Origin: Cymbidium sinense
Taxonomy: Eukaryota; Streptophyta; Magnoliopsida; Asparagales; Orchidaceae
Length of the DNA stretch: 64,000 nucleotides
Assembly (NCBI GenBank): GCA_021442155.1
Contig: CM038217.1
Location: forward strand, 148,243,143-148,307,142
Direction: 5' to 3'
Part shown: positions 23,216 to 34,892 of the stretch, one piece after another
How the letters are laid out: each line of letters starts with the position of its first letter
Numbering within the stretch: the first letter of the stretch is position 1
Program-made: the position numbers and the translations under genes
Notes under the pieces: generated by a model
Told to the model about the DNA's origin: nothing
The model's input: the letters and a program-made list of their open reading frames with translations, nothing else
Database searches by the model: none

Positions 23216-23720
23216 TTGTGACAAAATTATGGACCAACATGCCAACATGCCAACTGTCCAACATGTCAACACTCATGAGATATTACAGTGGATTGATCCT
23301 AGAGATCAAGTTCACCTTATAACAAAGCATGTAATGTCATAGCTTTTAGGATGCAAAGATTAAAACTAGGTAGTGCTTCTCAATGGGTAGAGTTTGCTTC
23401 AATAAGGATTAGATGATGGTTGAGGTAATAGAGTGCATTCTCTTTCCCTTCATCATTTTCTTGGGCCAACAAAGTGCTAAGGGAGTCATTTAATGCAGCA
23501 GTGTAGAGGATGAGCAGCTTGTATGGGATAGGGACTGCTAGAACTGGCGACATCATCAGGTAGTGCTTGATGTCATCAAAATAATGCTAGCACTTATCAT
23601 CCCACTTGAACTTAGTTTCCTTTTTGACAAGTGCTGAAAATGGATAGCACCTTCATAATAGGTTGGGTATAAAGCATCTTAGATACTCCAACTGCCCTTG
23701 AAATGATCTGAGTTGAGTTA
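23216..23720 (-). pseudogene. Type B element: RNase H remnant and truncated 3' end
   Basis: On the - strand this continues the RT with a connection/RNase H region. It includes LRSFQGQLEYLR, FDDIKHYLM, ALNDSLSTLLAQENDEGKEN and ALYYLNHHLI, the last two being typical of Ty3/gypsy RNase H. The reading is broken by stops and shifts. It ends near 23,270, followed by copies of CCAACATGCCAAC and then the LTR. The second RNase H, the integrase and the long 3' region present in the type A element are missing, so the element lost about 4-5 kb here. Confidence 0.8.
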
Positions 23721-24640
23721 AATATTTAAGGGGTGGCATTTCTAATATTGCTTTGATCTTCTAGATCAATCTAAATTCCACAATGTTGGACAACAAACCT
23801 AAGAAATTTCCCTAATGCTACTATGATTGCATACTTTAGGTGGTTTATTTTGTTGTTAAATTATCTTAACCATTCGAAAACTACTCTCATGTCAAAGAGG
23901 TGCTCTTTTGACTATGAGATCATCGACATAACATTTAACTTGATGATGAATGAGTTCATTGAAGATTCAAGTCATGGCCTACTGGTAGGTAGCACTGACA
24001 TTTTTAAGGCCAAAAGTATGACTCTATAGTAATATATTCTGATCGGGGTTTGAAAAGTAGTATTTTTCTCATCTTCAGGGTCCATCTTAATTTAGTTGTA
24101 TCCATATGAGTCATCCATGAAGCAAAAGACTACATGAGATGAGGCAATCCACCATCAATTTTGGTATTGGTAGTGAAAATTTGACTTTTGTACATGCCTT
24201 ATTTAAGTCCCTAAAATTGACGCATATGCGAATTTGGCCATTCATCTTCTTAACTGGGATGACACTTGACAACCAGGTAGGGTATTTTTCTTCTTGGATG
24301 AAACTAGTATCAATCAGTTTCTTGACTTCAGAAATGACTTGTTGTTCAATGTCTAATCACATGCATCTCATAACTTGCTTAATAGGATTAGTACTAGGTT
24401 ATATTACTAGTTTGTGGACTACTACATTAAGAGATAAACTAGGCATCTCTTCATAAATCCATGTGAAGCAGTCCTTAAACTCAGTCAATAGCCTAACTAA
24501 GTCATTGGTTTCATTTTGGTTCAACAAGAAACTGATGTCTGTCGGGCATGGATTATCTTAAGTCCCTAATTTAATTTCTTTGAGCTCCTCAATGGTTGAC
24601 CTGATCTCCTCTTCAAACTTTGGTGGTGCATTTTTCACTT
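23720..24640 (-). pseudogene. Type B element: reverse transcriptase remnant
   Basis: On the - strand the reading gives KKLIDTSFIQEE, then IRICVNFRDLNKAC at about 24,230-24,190. Next come a degraded substrate-binding region and ELIHHQVKCYVDDLIVK, with the catalytic YVDD at 23,930-23,919. These are the RT blocks of Ty3/gypsy elements of the Tat type (FRDLN.AC.KD). Stops and frameshifts occur between blocks, so no active enzyme is encoded. The same blocks occur in the + strand element at 48,480-48,890. Confidence 0.88.
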
Positions 24641-25504
24641 CAAAATATTCTAAACCATCTTAAGTTTATAAGCACACCTCCTCATGTGAGTTAGTGTGGT
24701 TTGAAAAGAACCTATCAGATTTCAAATGATTGGTGATGACTAAGTAATGATCATCATCATCAACTAGACCCACTGTACCAAATCCTAGTCCTAATCTTGA
24801 TAAAGAGTTTTACATTTGTTTCTCCATATTCTTTTGAAATAGTCTGATATGTGCTTTGACCAAGTATGCCTTTCTTTTCTAGATTATGAACACACAATAA
24901 GTACCAATCAAATGATAATTCTATTAAATCTTTATATGAATCATCCTCAAGTTCTACATCAACTTCTTAACTTGAGGATGATGCTCCCAGAAAGAACCTC
25001 TGGGTCTTTGCATCTGTGGATGACTTAGGGGCTTCCTTAACTACTAAACCTCAACTTTTATGAGAAAAGTGGGTTAGAGCTAAAGTTCTCAACTAATGCT
25101 TAACTATTTCACATACAAGCATGGATACACTAATGCTTTACTTTAGAGTCTGATCTTTATCATTGTCTGGCTCAAGTGTCTCCTTGAAAGGAGTCTACTG
25201 CTGAGAAGAGTGGCTGGTGTGATAACCATATAAGACTCATCCTTTGAACTAAATTCTAAGTCTATATGGATAGCAGGTGTACTCCTGGTGGATGGGATAT
25301 ATCTTTATTGGGTGGCCAATAAGGAGGTTTTCCACCCTAGATTGCCTCTGAATAGGCCTCTTCCTCTACCTGGTGGAGGTCGGGTCATCTACCCACATGT
25401 TCGAATGGAGTAATAAACTGTGGGTAAAATCTAATGTCAAGCTCCACTTCCTCCTCCAAGTCTATTTCTTGCTCCCTTTTATTTTCTTTTTCTTTTTCTT
25501 TTTT
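24640..25504 (-). pseudogene. Type B element: protease-RT connecting region
   Basis: This corresponds to 47,640-48,250 of the + strand element, with similar codon texture but no domain I can name. Stops break it in all - frames. In Ogre elements an intron lies between protease and RT; no splice sites could be supported here. Confidence 0.5.
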
Positions 25505-25732
25505 CTATTTTTTCTTTTCTTTTTCTTTTTCTTTCTCTTTTTCTTTCTCTTTTATCTTTGAACTTTGACCAAGTTTGCGAGAATAGACTTGTTGATTTTG
25601 AGGGAGGTAGTAGGCCACATCCTCATTTATGTTGAACTCATGAACTAAAAATGGATTGAGATCTCCTTCGACATAGTAGGTGATCCCACCTCTCACAAAC
25701 TTCATAAATTGATGTAGAGAGGATGGGTCCAT
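25505..25732 (-). pseudogene. Type B element: linker after protease with Lys/Glu tract
   Basis: The 75-codon frame begins with MDPSSLHQFMKFVRGGITYY, includes EDVAYYLPQN, and ends in a Lys-Glu alternating run encoded by CTTTTT-type repeats at 25,480-25,555. The + strand element has the same order at about 47,120-47,340 (SLHQFIKF, EDATYYLPQN, then a Lys/Arg/Glu tract). It lies just after the protease in both elements, as the segment following the protease domain does in Tat-type polyproteins. Confidence 0.8.
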
Positions 25733-25817
25733 GTTGTTTTCATGTATCCATGGTCTCTCATGTCAAAGCATTGAAAGATGTATCTTATTTTATAATGTGA
25801 AATTTAGCTTCAGTCTT

Positions 25818-26291
25818 CTAATCATCTATCTTTAAAGGAAACACTATAGAGCCTAAGGCCCTCTCGCTTTGTTCATTGATTCCCCTCAATATTATCCTTT
25901 CCTTTTGGAGTTTGGAGATGTCAATCCTCGAGTAGGCAAAGATTCTTATACTCATAATATTAACTGATGCACTTGGATCAACCAATACTCTTGATAGCCT
26001 GTATCTGTCAACATCCACTATAATATAAAGAGGATGGTTATGCCCAATCATCCCTAGAAGTAAGTCTTCATCATTGAAAGTAACTCCTAAGGTATCCTTC
26101 GAGTGGCATACTACCTCTTCAATAGCGGACAGCTGAGCCAAGCATATCTCTGGATCAAGTAAGGCCTTGAATAAAGATTCTCCTATTTCAATAAGATAAG
26201 CATCGTATATTCTTAGCTTAGCTAACTGCTTTCTAAGGTGAGCTTGGATGTTGTAATCAACTCTAGCTTGGTCCTCCACAAGCATATCCAT
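25818..26291 (-). pseudogene. Type B element: aspartic protease domain
   Basis: This is the longest surviving frame in the element (157 codons). Residues 27-52 (RIYDAYLIEIGESLFKALLD) and 53-80 match the region before the protease core in the + strand element. The active-site motif is at residues 103-112, LVDPSASVNI, coded at about 25,985-25,956. Gag-pol proteases have D-[ST/P]-G-A; here Gly is replaced by Ser, which should abolish activity. Residues 132-152 (RIILRGINEQSERALGSIVF) match the second half of the fold. The 157-codon frame with no stop reflects chance survival. Confidence 0.9.
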
Positions 26292-27640
26292 AGGTGGAGC
26301 ATCTTGTGGAGGGGCTGTCTACTCGCTAGAACCAATGACTTGCTTACCCTTATTTTGAGGTGCTACCCTAGGAGGTACGACTTTGCCACTACATAGGTTG
26401 ACTTCAGTGACTTGATGTGGCAGGTTAGTGGAAAGTTCTACCTACTCGTCAGGTATACCTACAGCTTCTCCTATGGGACTCTCAGAGTCGGTTGACTCCA
26501 GGTCAATCTCAATGGGTAAACCCAATTGATTTAGAAAAGGAAAATCTAATTCTAAATCATAATAGAAATGATTAGAATTATTTATAATAATAATATTATT
26601 TAGACTTGGAGAGCTTTCAATTGAACTGAGATCCTCAAGACTATCAAAAGTAGAGAAGATATAAGTTGAATTTGCTTTCTTCATTGATTTCTTCTAGGTG
26701 GAGGTATATGATAGAAATCAAGTCAAGTAAGCTAAGCAAGGGATTTAGTGCCCTAATTCATAGATAAAATATTTTTGCTGGTAGAAGAAGAGCTGGATGA
26801 AGTAGTAGTAGCTAGAATGGTGGAAGGAATGTTGTACTTGGATAGTGGTTGCACTACTTGGCTATCCTAGGAAAGTGTGAACTGCTGCTGCTGCTGCTGA
26901 GCTCCCACCCTCCCCGAGTTGTCTTTGGCAACCTGCAAACCCTCCTTGATGTTGGAGGTTTGAGCTACCTCAGGAACCTGCAAGGAAAGTTTTTTGATCT
27001 TTAAGGCGATCTTCTTAGAGGTTCGGGATAAGGAGATATCCCAACTTTCTTTTGTCTTAAGAGGATCACATGTATCCCCAAGGATTACTCTAATAGAACT
27101 AGATGGTTATTCTAATAAGTATTCCTTAAGGATAATAATGGCACCTGACTTGTAGCTGTGCTCAAGCCAGTCTTTGAAAGTGATGTAATCCTCTAAAATA
27201 TAGCCTAATATGCTATGGTAGGGGAAAAAGTTAGGATCATCACTCTTGCCCACTTCCTTCGGCCTTTTAGGCTCCGATAGCTAGAAATCAGGTTTCTTTA
27301 TGAGATTTTTAAAGATTTTCCTAACTACCTCCCTCTTGAATGAATAGGGTTTATTTAATTTATAGAAGTGTAGATGGGTAATAACTACCTAGTCCAAATA
27401 TGACAGTCGTTGTTGAGAATACTATTGAGGAGGCGGTGGCAATGGCCATTGAGGCGGCTGTGGTGGCTAATATGACGCCATTATAGAGATAAAGGAGGTG
27501 GTAGTGGAGGCTGCTGAGCTCAGGGTATCTCAAACTAGACTTTAGCTCGATGCTTCCCCTTTTCTACTAACAACACTACCTCTAGCTTCTTTTCAAATAC
27601 TTTATGTGGCTTGGGCTTGGATGACTGGTCCTAAAAAGGT
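26292..27640 (-). pseudogene. Type B element: gag C-terminal region with lost zinc knuckle
   Basis: The 26,442-26,684 frame (80 codons) is acidic and Ser-rich and lies between gag and protease. Near 27,235-27,150 the - strand reads DPNFFPYHSILGYILEDYIT. The + strand element has CPYNHMLGHVWEDC at this point, so the Cys and second His of the zinc knuckle are changed (to Phe, Tyr and Tyr). A six-unit CTG run lies at 26,882-26,899. No intact frame is present. Confidence 0.7.
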
Positions 27641-28160
27641 AATTGTTTGACTTCTTCTTGTAGACTAGCCACCTTGTTGATTAACTTGTCAAAAGTGTGA
27701 TTGTAAAGCCTTTGAGCATGAAAGCAATTGGGCCATGGATATTTAAGAAAAATCTTATGGCATGCTATTCATAATTGTGGGTCACATTTCATACTCATGT
27801 TATGCCACCTAAAATGTAATTAGTGAGGGACTTGTTGGGATTTTTCTTTGCTACAACGAGGTCATCCACAGTCATCCTCTGCTGGGCTCCAACAAACCTC
27901 TTGATAAAGAGTTGCTCCAACTCAACAAATATCTTCACCGAACTGTTGAGTAGTTCAGCGTACCAGTCAAATGCAACGATAGGCTACTGATGAAGAGGTG
28001 AAAAATATGTGCATCGCTACCATCGAGCAACAGCTGGCTCTGAAATGTGCCATGTGTTGCTGTGGGTTCCCACTGCCATCATCAAATTCCTCTAGGTAAG
28101 GCCTACCCTTTGGAACAGATGAACTACCGGGCTTGGGCCAATGCTTCTCTAACTTATTGT
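27640..28160 (-). pseudogene. Type B element: gag core
   Basis: On the - strand the reading gives VPKGRPYLEEFDD, GNPQQHMAHFRA, ELEQLFIKRF-like and FVGAQQRMTVDDL, then KNPNKSLTNYI. These are blocks of the retrotransposon gag capsid domain (glycine/asparagine-P..H...F and the F..RF.GAQ segment). They are colinear with 44,830-45,170 of the + strand element. Frameshifts break the domain into at least three frames. Confidence 0.82.
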
Positions 28161-29195
28161 TCTACCATCTATTTTATGTCTTCTTTTTTTTTGCATGAAT
28201 GCAAACTACCACTGTCCTGATCCATGGGAGAGGTACTTTGGGAGGTTCCAAGACATGCAAAAGCTTAGGCCCCTTGGCCTCCATAGGGCTAGGCTATGGT
28301 GCTAGAGTTTGACTCTGAAGTGCTAGAACTATAGCTAACAAATATTCCACCCTCTTCTCCATCCTATGGATATGATCATCCATCTACCTGAACTACTGAA
28401 GGAGGTTGGGTTGAATGAACGACATCATATTCTTTAACCACAACACCTTCCTGACTCTGATGGTCTCAGTGGATGGATCCTAGAGTATAGATAATATGGA
28501 TTTTTTGCTTAATCCTCAAATAGGTCATTCTTATTGGGGTTGAAATATACTCTACCCTCCCCCTGATCCGAATGATCACTCCCAAGAAGTTGTTTTCAAC
28601 AAAGTAGTCTTCTAGGATGTCGTCTAATGAATGATCTCCTACTCTACCTAGTTGAACTAGTACAAATACACTGGCATCAGAGACTATGCTTCAACCTATG
28701 TATAATTACCTACTGATAGGATTCTCTTACTAGGAGGATCAACTGCCATGGGTACTGCACTAGTATTTCCTCCTTCATCAGCTACTACTAATGGCTGCAG
28801 GGGTGGCACGACCATAGCACTTTTGGGTCACCACTCTCTCTTTACCCTGACTGAAGTGGGAGGCTGAATGGGAGAACTCGACCTCACCTCAGCTGGTGGG
28901 ATAGATGTGGTGGGATCTTTAGGCCATAGTCAGATCACTAGTGGGGATGTCTTCTCCCGAATGTAGACTTTAGACTTTAGTAGGGACTATGGAAGGAGGG
29001 ACTTGGATGGGTGATGGTGGATGGGGAATGGAGCAATGTGGTTGTGGACGAGGAGTGGAACAGTGTAGGTGTGGATACATTGATTGCCCTCTACAGAATC
29101 CTGCTCCTACAGCTGGTGGTGCCTATCAATACTATATTATCGATGTGATCGGCTCTGGACTTAGCCTTAACCAAATTGAAATCAATCCCAGTTAA
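28160..29195 (-). pseudogene. Type B element: N-terminal ORF before gag
   Basis: The - strand from about 29,190 to 28,200 matches 43,850-44,660 of the + strand element (Pro/Ser-rich segments; KRERV and RKEW-like sites). It lies upstream of the gag core and shows no family I recognise. Ogre elements are known to carry an extra ORF of unknown role before gag, which this may represent. The + strand frame 28,989-29,195 is a shadow. Confidence 0.55.
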
Positions 29196-29199
29196 ATTG

Positions 29200-32100
29200 A
29201 TTTTCTCAAAGATCAATTCAATCTCTCAATCATTTATCAAATCCAAATCCAAACCAAATTCCAAATGATTGAAACCCAAAGTCAAAACCAAGTTCAAAAT
29301 TACTTCTTAAGCCATATGACCCATTCTCATAAACTTAGCTAAATCTCCATCTAAGTCATCTTAAACTTGATTGATTTCTTTATAAATCAATTATTCTTTC
29401 ATTTATATTCACAAATATAAATGAAATCCACACTCACATGATCTTAACCAAATCAAACTAAATCAAACCAAACCAAGACCCATCTTAAGCCTTATGGACC
29501 TACCTCCATAAGCTTAATCAAATCTTAACCCAAATCAACCCAAAATTATTTAGTTTCTTTATAAATCAATTCTTCCTTCATTTATATTCATAAATATAAA
29601 TGAAACCTACCTTCTAATGACAAAAAAAATAAAACTAAATTGATTCCCTTCTTAGCCCTTTTGATCTACCTCCATAAGCTGGGTCAAATTTGCTTCCAAA
29701 TCACTCCAAACTCAAGTGATTTTCTCATAATTATTTATATCTTCATTTATATTCCCAAATATAAGTGAAATATAAATCCAAATAGCCAAAACCAAATTCA
29801 AAATCAAACCAAAACCTAATCAAAGCCTTTTAAGCCATTTCCATAAACTTGGCCAAATTCTATCCATACCAAGTCAAATCAATGAATTTTCTCTTGAATC
29901 AATCATTCCTTCAATCATCTATCCAAATATAAATGAAACCTTCAATTATCAAAACCAAACTCAAATCAACCCAAGTCAAGCCCAAGTTAGCCCTTTGACT
30001 TGAAAACTTCAAATGAGCAAAATCCATTAGACTCTAAATTGATAGCAGTTGAATTTATATTTCAATCATAGTTCATATATGAGTTCAAATAAACTTGAAT
30101 CAAGCCAAAATAAAACATATTGACCCATTTAGGTCCACTTGACCCAAAGTGGCCTAAAGGACCTTTTTAAGCCAAGTTCTAATCCAACCCAAATTGGATT
30201 GAACCAAACCCATCCAAGCCTCGTATCATGATCAACATCTACCCTAAGGTGATAAATCACCTTGAATTGGGCCAAACCAAGTCAACTTGGTCCTTTGACT
30301 AAGTCAACCTTTAGCCAAATGAAACCTAAATTAGCTAAAATATGCCATATACCAAATTGATTGAAACCATTGATTCACACCAACTCATGATCAATGATTG
30401 AACATGACTTGACTCTCAATTAAACTAAACCAAGTCCAACTGGATATTTGACCCAAGTTGACCCAAATTGGCCTAAAAGGTTAACATGGACCAAATCATA
30501 ATCTAACCCAAATTGATTACAACCAACGGATCAAGTTCATTTCAAATTGATTATTGAACTTGACCAAAGCCATAATTGAGCGTAATTTGACCAATTGGTC
30601 AACTTGACCCAACCTAGTTAAATTGGCCTAAAGGGTCAAGTTGGCCAAAATCTAAATTAAATCCAAATTGGTTCAAACCAAAGCCTAAAATTATTTTCAA
30701 TTGACCAATTGAACATGAACTAACACCTAACCCAACCCAATTTGGTCAAATTGGTCAACTTAGCCCATTTGATCTATATGAGTCCAAGTGAGCCAAAATC
30801 AAACCTAGGCCAAATTGATTGAAACCACTTGAACCAAAACTCTTCAAATCATTGAACCTAACCCAAGCCTTGGTTTGACCCAATTTGACCAATTGGTTAA
30901 CCTAACCCAACATAACCCAATATGAACCCATTTGACCAAATGAAGCCAAAACCCATGAAACCAACCCATGACCCATTGAAGGCTAACCAAACCTAACCCA
31001 AACCCATCTTGGGTCAACCTAAAATTATCCAAAACTGATTTGGAGCCAAAACCAATGCAAATCCTCCATGGATCCTCTCCCCCATGTGAGATTTTGCCAA
31101 AAATGGCAAAGTCACTCTTTTTTTCACATTGGCACCCCTCACTCACCCAAATGAGGGATCCTTAAACCTCCTAGCCACTCAACAAAGAATAAGACTTAAC
31201 AGTAAAGGAAGGTGAGCTAACTCACCTCCCATGCAACCCAGACACCCAAGGGATCAAGGAAAGATAATCAACCCATATCCAGCTTGCACTCCTATCATGG
31301 CCTCTCCCAATCCATACGAGCCATGTGGACTTGAGTGTGACCACGGTGCTCTAACCGGCTGGGAAGCCATCCTGTCCATCCACCTTAGCAAATCGATGAG
31401 TATACCCCCTTAATTCACATGAGAAGTGCATCACTTCGATTTGGCTAAGCTACCAGAGATGATTTCAAGCCTCCTTACAATCCTCAGAGTGATCCTGAGC
31501 TTCCTATCTTCAAAATTTCTCCTCCCTGTGCAAAATAAAATAGGGGAGGCTAATCTCGATCCAAGCTTGCTCATTCCCCAACCAAAATAAAATTCCTTTT
31601 ATACACACCTTCCACACATCGTCGAAGCTAGCCAACCCATTTCCTAACCTCCAAAGTCATTGGAGCAAGGATTTTGACCAAGATTGAAGATCTAAAGCTC
31701 GATCCTTGGCATTCTGAGCTATGCATTTGGAATAAATTCAATTATTACTCAACAGGGCTTTGTCTCAACTAGAAGAAGCTTCCTCAAGTGTGTGAGCCCC
31801 TAGTCTTAGCTTGGGTGAGGTATTTCTATGAGAATTGATCTCTAGCTTAAGTGGTGTTTGTCCTTTGTGAAGGAAATTTGCATGTGAACTCATCCTAATG
31901 GTTGGATCCTTATGGATCTTTGCGTGAATGTGTGGGTTGATTTTAGAGTGAATCTAAGCTTGGGTGAGCTCGGATTAAGCGATCCAGATCCCGTTGTTTA
32001 TCGCTCAGAGGATGGAGGATCACGAGCCATGCATTTCATGTGATTGGAATGGACGGCTCTAATCAAATCATGTTAAATCCATCAAGTTTTCTCCCTTTAC

Positions 32101-34560
32101 ATCACAAGTTTCATCTGAGTCATCCTATCCGCTATCGTCTAACTCGGCAAATGATGACAACTTAAATAAATCTGGTGCCATGTGAAAGCATCACGCCGCC
32201 ATATGGCACCGATGGGATTAAGCTTAATGAAGGTTATTTAATGTGTTTTTAAGGCTGAAGCTTCCATAATTAATAACTAATTGTAGAAAAATTCAAAATA
32301 ATATAAATAATAGCTCATTTTAAAGGTATTTTAGATGGGGAATCCATTAAAATTACTCTTAATTAATTTTAAATAGTAATTTTGGCTTAATTAAGGTTTA
32401 ATTAAAATTTTAATTTATCAAATTACTCTTTAATTAATTAACCAATCAATTTGAAACTTTCTGAGAATGTTTAGGGGGATGACCTCTACCTCCCCTATAT
32501 TTTTTGGTTGGTTGATTAATTAAGGGAATTGATTGCTTAAGTTTTAATTACTCTTTTAACTTAACTAAGTAATAATTAAGCATTTGAACAGTAATTAATC
32601 AACAAATTAGACCCCTTAATCATTACTGAAAAGTGGGGAGATTTAGAGAATTGGATTTGAGCCTCCATCCTAATCTTTTCCCTAAGTTCCCTTCTCTTTT
32701 TTTCAACAAAAATGTTAATTAATGTTTAATTAATTATTTAGTTGCTTAATTGGTTAATTTGAAATTCAAATCATGTTTAATTAAATGAGGGGCTTATGAA
32801 ATTAAGTTGGGACCTCTTTCCCAACCTTTTCCCCTTAATCCCATTTCTTTTCAAAGGATAATCAATTTAATTTGGTAATTAAGAAAGAGAAATGGATTAA
32901 TGGATTATTGACATGATTAACCTAATTAAAAGGGTAATTTTATCTAATTTCCCTTAATTAATTCATGGGTAGAGCTTTAGGTGTTTAATAACCTAAAGAG
33001 AGTTAATGAAATTATGGTTGGCTCACATGTGTGAGAAAACCATAAAAGTAATTAAGTGAGTATCTTAAGCCTAACTAATTAATGATTGTGAGCTAATTAC
33101 CCCTTTTCATTTCATAGGAGCATTGCTATTTACTTTTCAATTCATTTGCATATTACATTAGCTCATAATCATTTAATTAATTATCTTAAGGTAACATAGG
33201 TAAGGGTTTAATTAATACATTAACCTAATTAATCCATAAAATCAACCTAATTTCCTTTCATTAAATCAAATTAGCTGACACATGGGGAATGGGATTAGGA
33301 TTACAAACCTCTCTCACATTTCTTAAATCAAATCAAACATCAAATTAAAATGGCATTAAGAAATTTTGGTTTGTTTTAAATGAGCTTATTTAGTATGATT
33401 GTCCTTAGGAATTAGTTGGATTGAATGAAATCATATGCTTATGTCTCTTTATATCTTTCCAATCATGTTAAATGTTGCATGCCACTTATGATTATTCATT
33501 CTTTTTTTTCCAAAAATTAATTAAATCAAGTAACTTCCTTTATGTTAAGCTTGCATGTATTGATTTAAATTAATATATGTGTGGCTATTATCACTATTAA
33601 ATCCAAATTTATTTTTCAAAATTTATAAATAAATGATTATATATGCTATGAATGTGAATTATAGATACATAAGAGATGTATGTGATTACAGCTTAAGCAT
33701 ATGAAGTGAAGTTTCTTTTTTTTTCATGTATTGATTTATATAAGTAAGAATGTTAATAGGTATATAGCTTGGATATCCGAGGAATATGAGGCTTTAATTA
33801 GCCCCAAAGTGGTCATCTGATTACCTCACTTCCCTAGTTTAACAATGACACATACTCCACTTGATTTCATTCTTATGCATTTCAATATTAGAATTTGGAT
33901 AAGACTTTAACTCCATGTGCATAAATGTTTCAATCAAATAAAAATATAATTTTTGCATGGTTTTCCTTCTTTATTTATGTATACATCCATATGTATTTGA
34001 GAAAAGCAAATATTTAGTCTAGACATCCCAAAAATATGATGCTTTAAGTAGCCCCAAGGAGGTCATTTGATTACCTCACTTCCCTAGTTAACAATGGCAT
34101 GTACTAGCTTATGCCTCTTATACATGTGTGTGTGTGTATTTAATTATGGAATTAGAACCCATTGTCTTTTATAAAAAATTCATGCATTCATGAATGATTA
34201 AGTTGTTGAATTAATTAATCATATGACTTGTAGCTCTTTCTTATGTTCATGTATGCAAATTTACATATGCTTGAATATAATGGGTATACAATTTGGACAT
34301 CCTGGGAACACGAGTTTAGCTAGCCCTAAGGAGGTCATTTGATTATCTTACATCCCTAATTAACAAAGACACGTACCTATTTAATTTTATTTCTATGTAT
34401 GTTTGTATAAGAATTTAGATAGAGCTTTAAATTAATTCAATCAAATGAAACATTTAAATTTCAAAAATACATGTTTACACTCGTCATTTAAGTGTGCTAA
34501 GACATATTACATGAATAGGTATGCTTAAGGTTTAATCATGTGTATGTTACATATGTGTGG
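29200..34560 (+). repeat. AT-rich non-coding module (matches front part of type A LTR)
   Basis: No coding sequence was seen over 5.3 kb. On the + strand it is broadly colinear with 54,350-58,900 and 35,100-38,800. First come degenerate CAAATC/TTGACC/CCAAATTGG arrays (29,200-31,000). A more complex part around 31,050-32,250 includes GGACGG and CACGTGGCACC-like sites. AT-rich sequence follows to 34,560. It lies upstream of the - strand coding region, so in that element it sits in the leader in inverted orientation. The LTR start motif TGTTGACCTC is absent at its left end. Confidence 0.7.
33770..34380 (+). repeat. Three spaced repeats containing GGTCATTTGATTACCTCA
   Basis: The block (GGACATCC, GCTTTAAGTAGCCCCAAGG, AGGTCATTTGATTACCTCA, CTTCCCTAGTTAACAATG) occurs at about 33,770-33,850, 34,020-34,105 and 34,295-34,375. 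Spacing is 245 and 280 bp. The type A LTRs hold a single related block (38,405-38,490 and 58,563-58,650), so the triplication is local to this copy. Confidence 0.75.
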
Positions 34561-34892
34561 GCTCTAAAAATTCACCACCGACCTCTCACATTGAAGAGAG
34601 TATGATTTAAGTGTCGATAAATTTTAGAAGGCAGATGAGATAGTAGATAAGACACTACCCAGAGATTTCACCCTCATTTTATAAGGACTTTAGATCTGGT
34701 TCCAAGTCTCCTATATGCAAAGCACCTATAGTTAATTAACCCTCGCAATGCTGAGATAGAAATTTTGATTAAAGCTAGTCATTAGATCACTAAATTTGTA
34801 GCGTATAGTAGTAGCATGTGGAGTTTAAATTTTAATTTTATGAAATTCATTATATTAACTTAAAGCGGATGGTTGGGGGAATGATGACGTGC
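34560..34892 (-). repeat. Degraded end of the type B 5' LTR
   Basis: Read on the - strand, this matches the last part of the LTR family. Landmarks are TTAATCAAAATTTCTATCTC, a GGTTAATTAACTATAGG block matching GTAATTAACTATGGGGG elsewhere, and a downstream purine-rich block. It is cut on its right by the start of the type A LTR at 34,893. It is most simply the remaining end of the 5' LTR of the - strand element. Confidence 0.5.

Noticed and set aside
25373..25561. 62-codon + strand frame with a long Phe/Leu run, suggesting a membrane peptide.
   Set aside because: It is the opposite strand of the Lys/Glu tract in the - strand retrotransposon linker.
26882..26899. CTG repeat as a functional trinucleotide expansion.
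   Set aside because: Only six units, within a decayed gag region.
28989..29195. 68-codon Gly/Trp-rich + strand frame.
   Set aside because: It overlaps the N-terminal ORF remnant of the - strand element and has no homologue in the other copy in this orientation.
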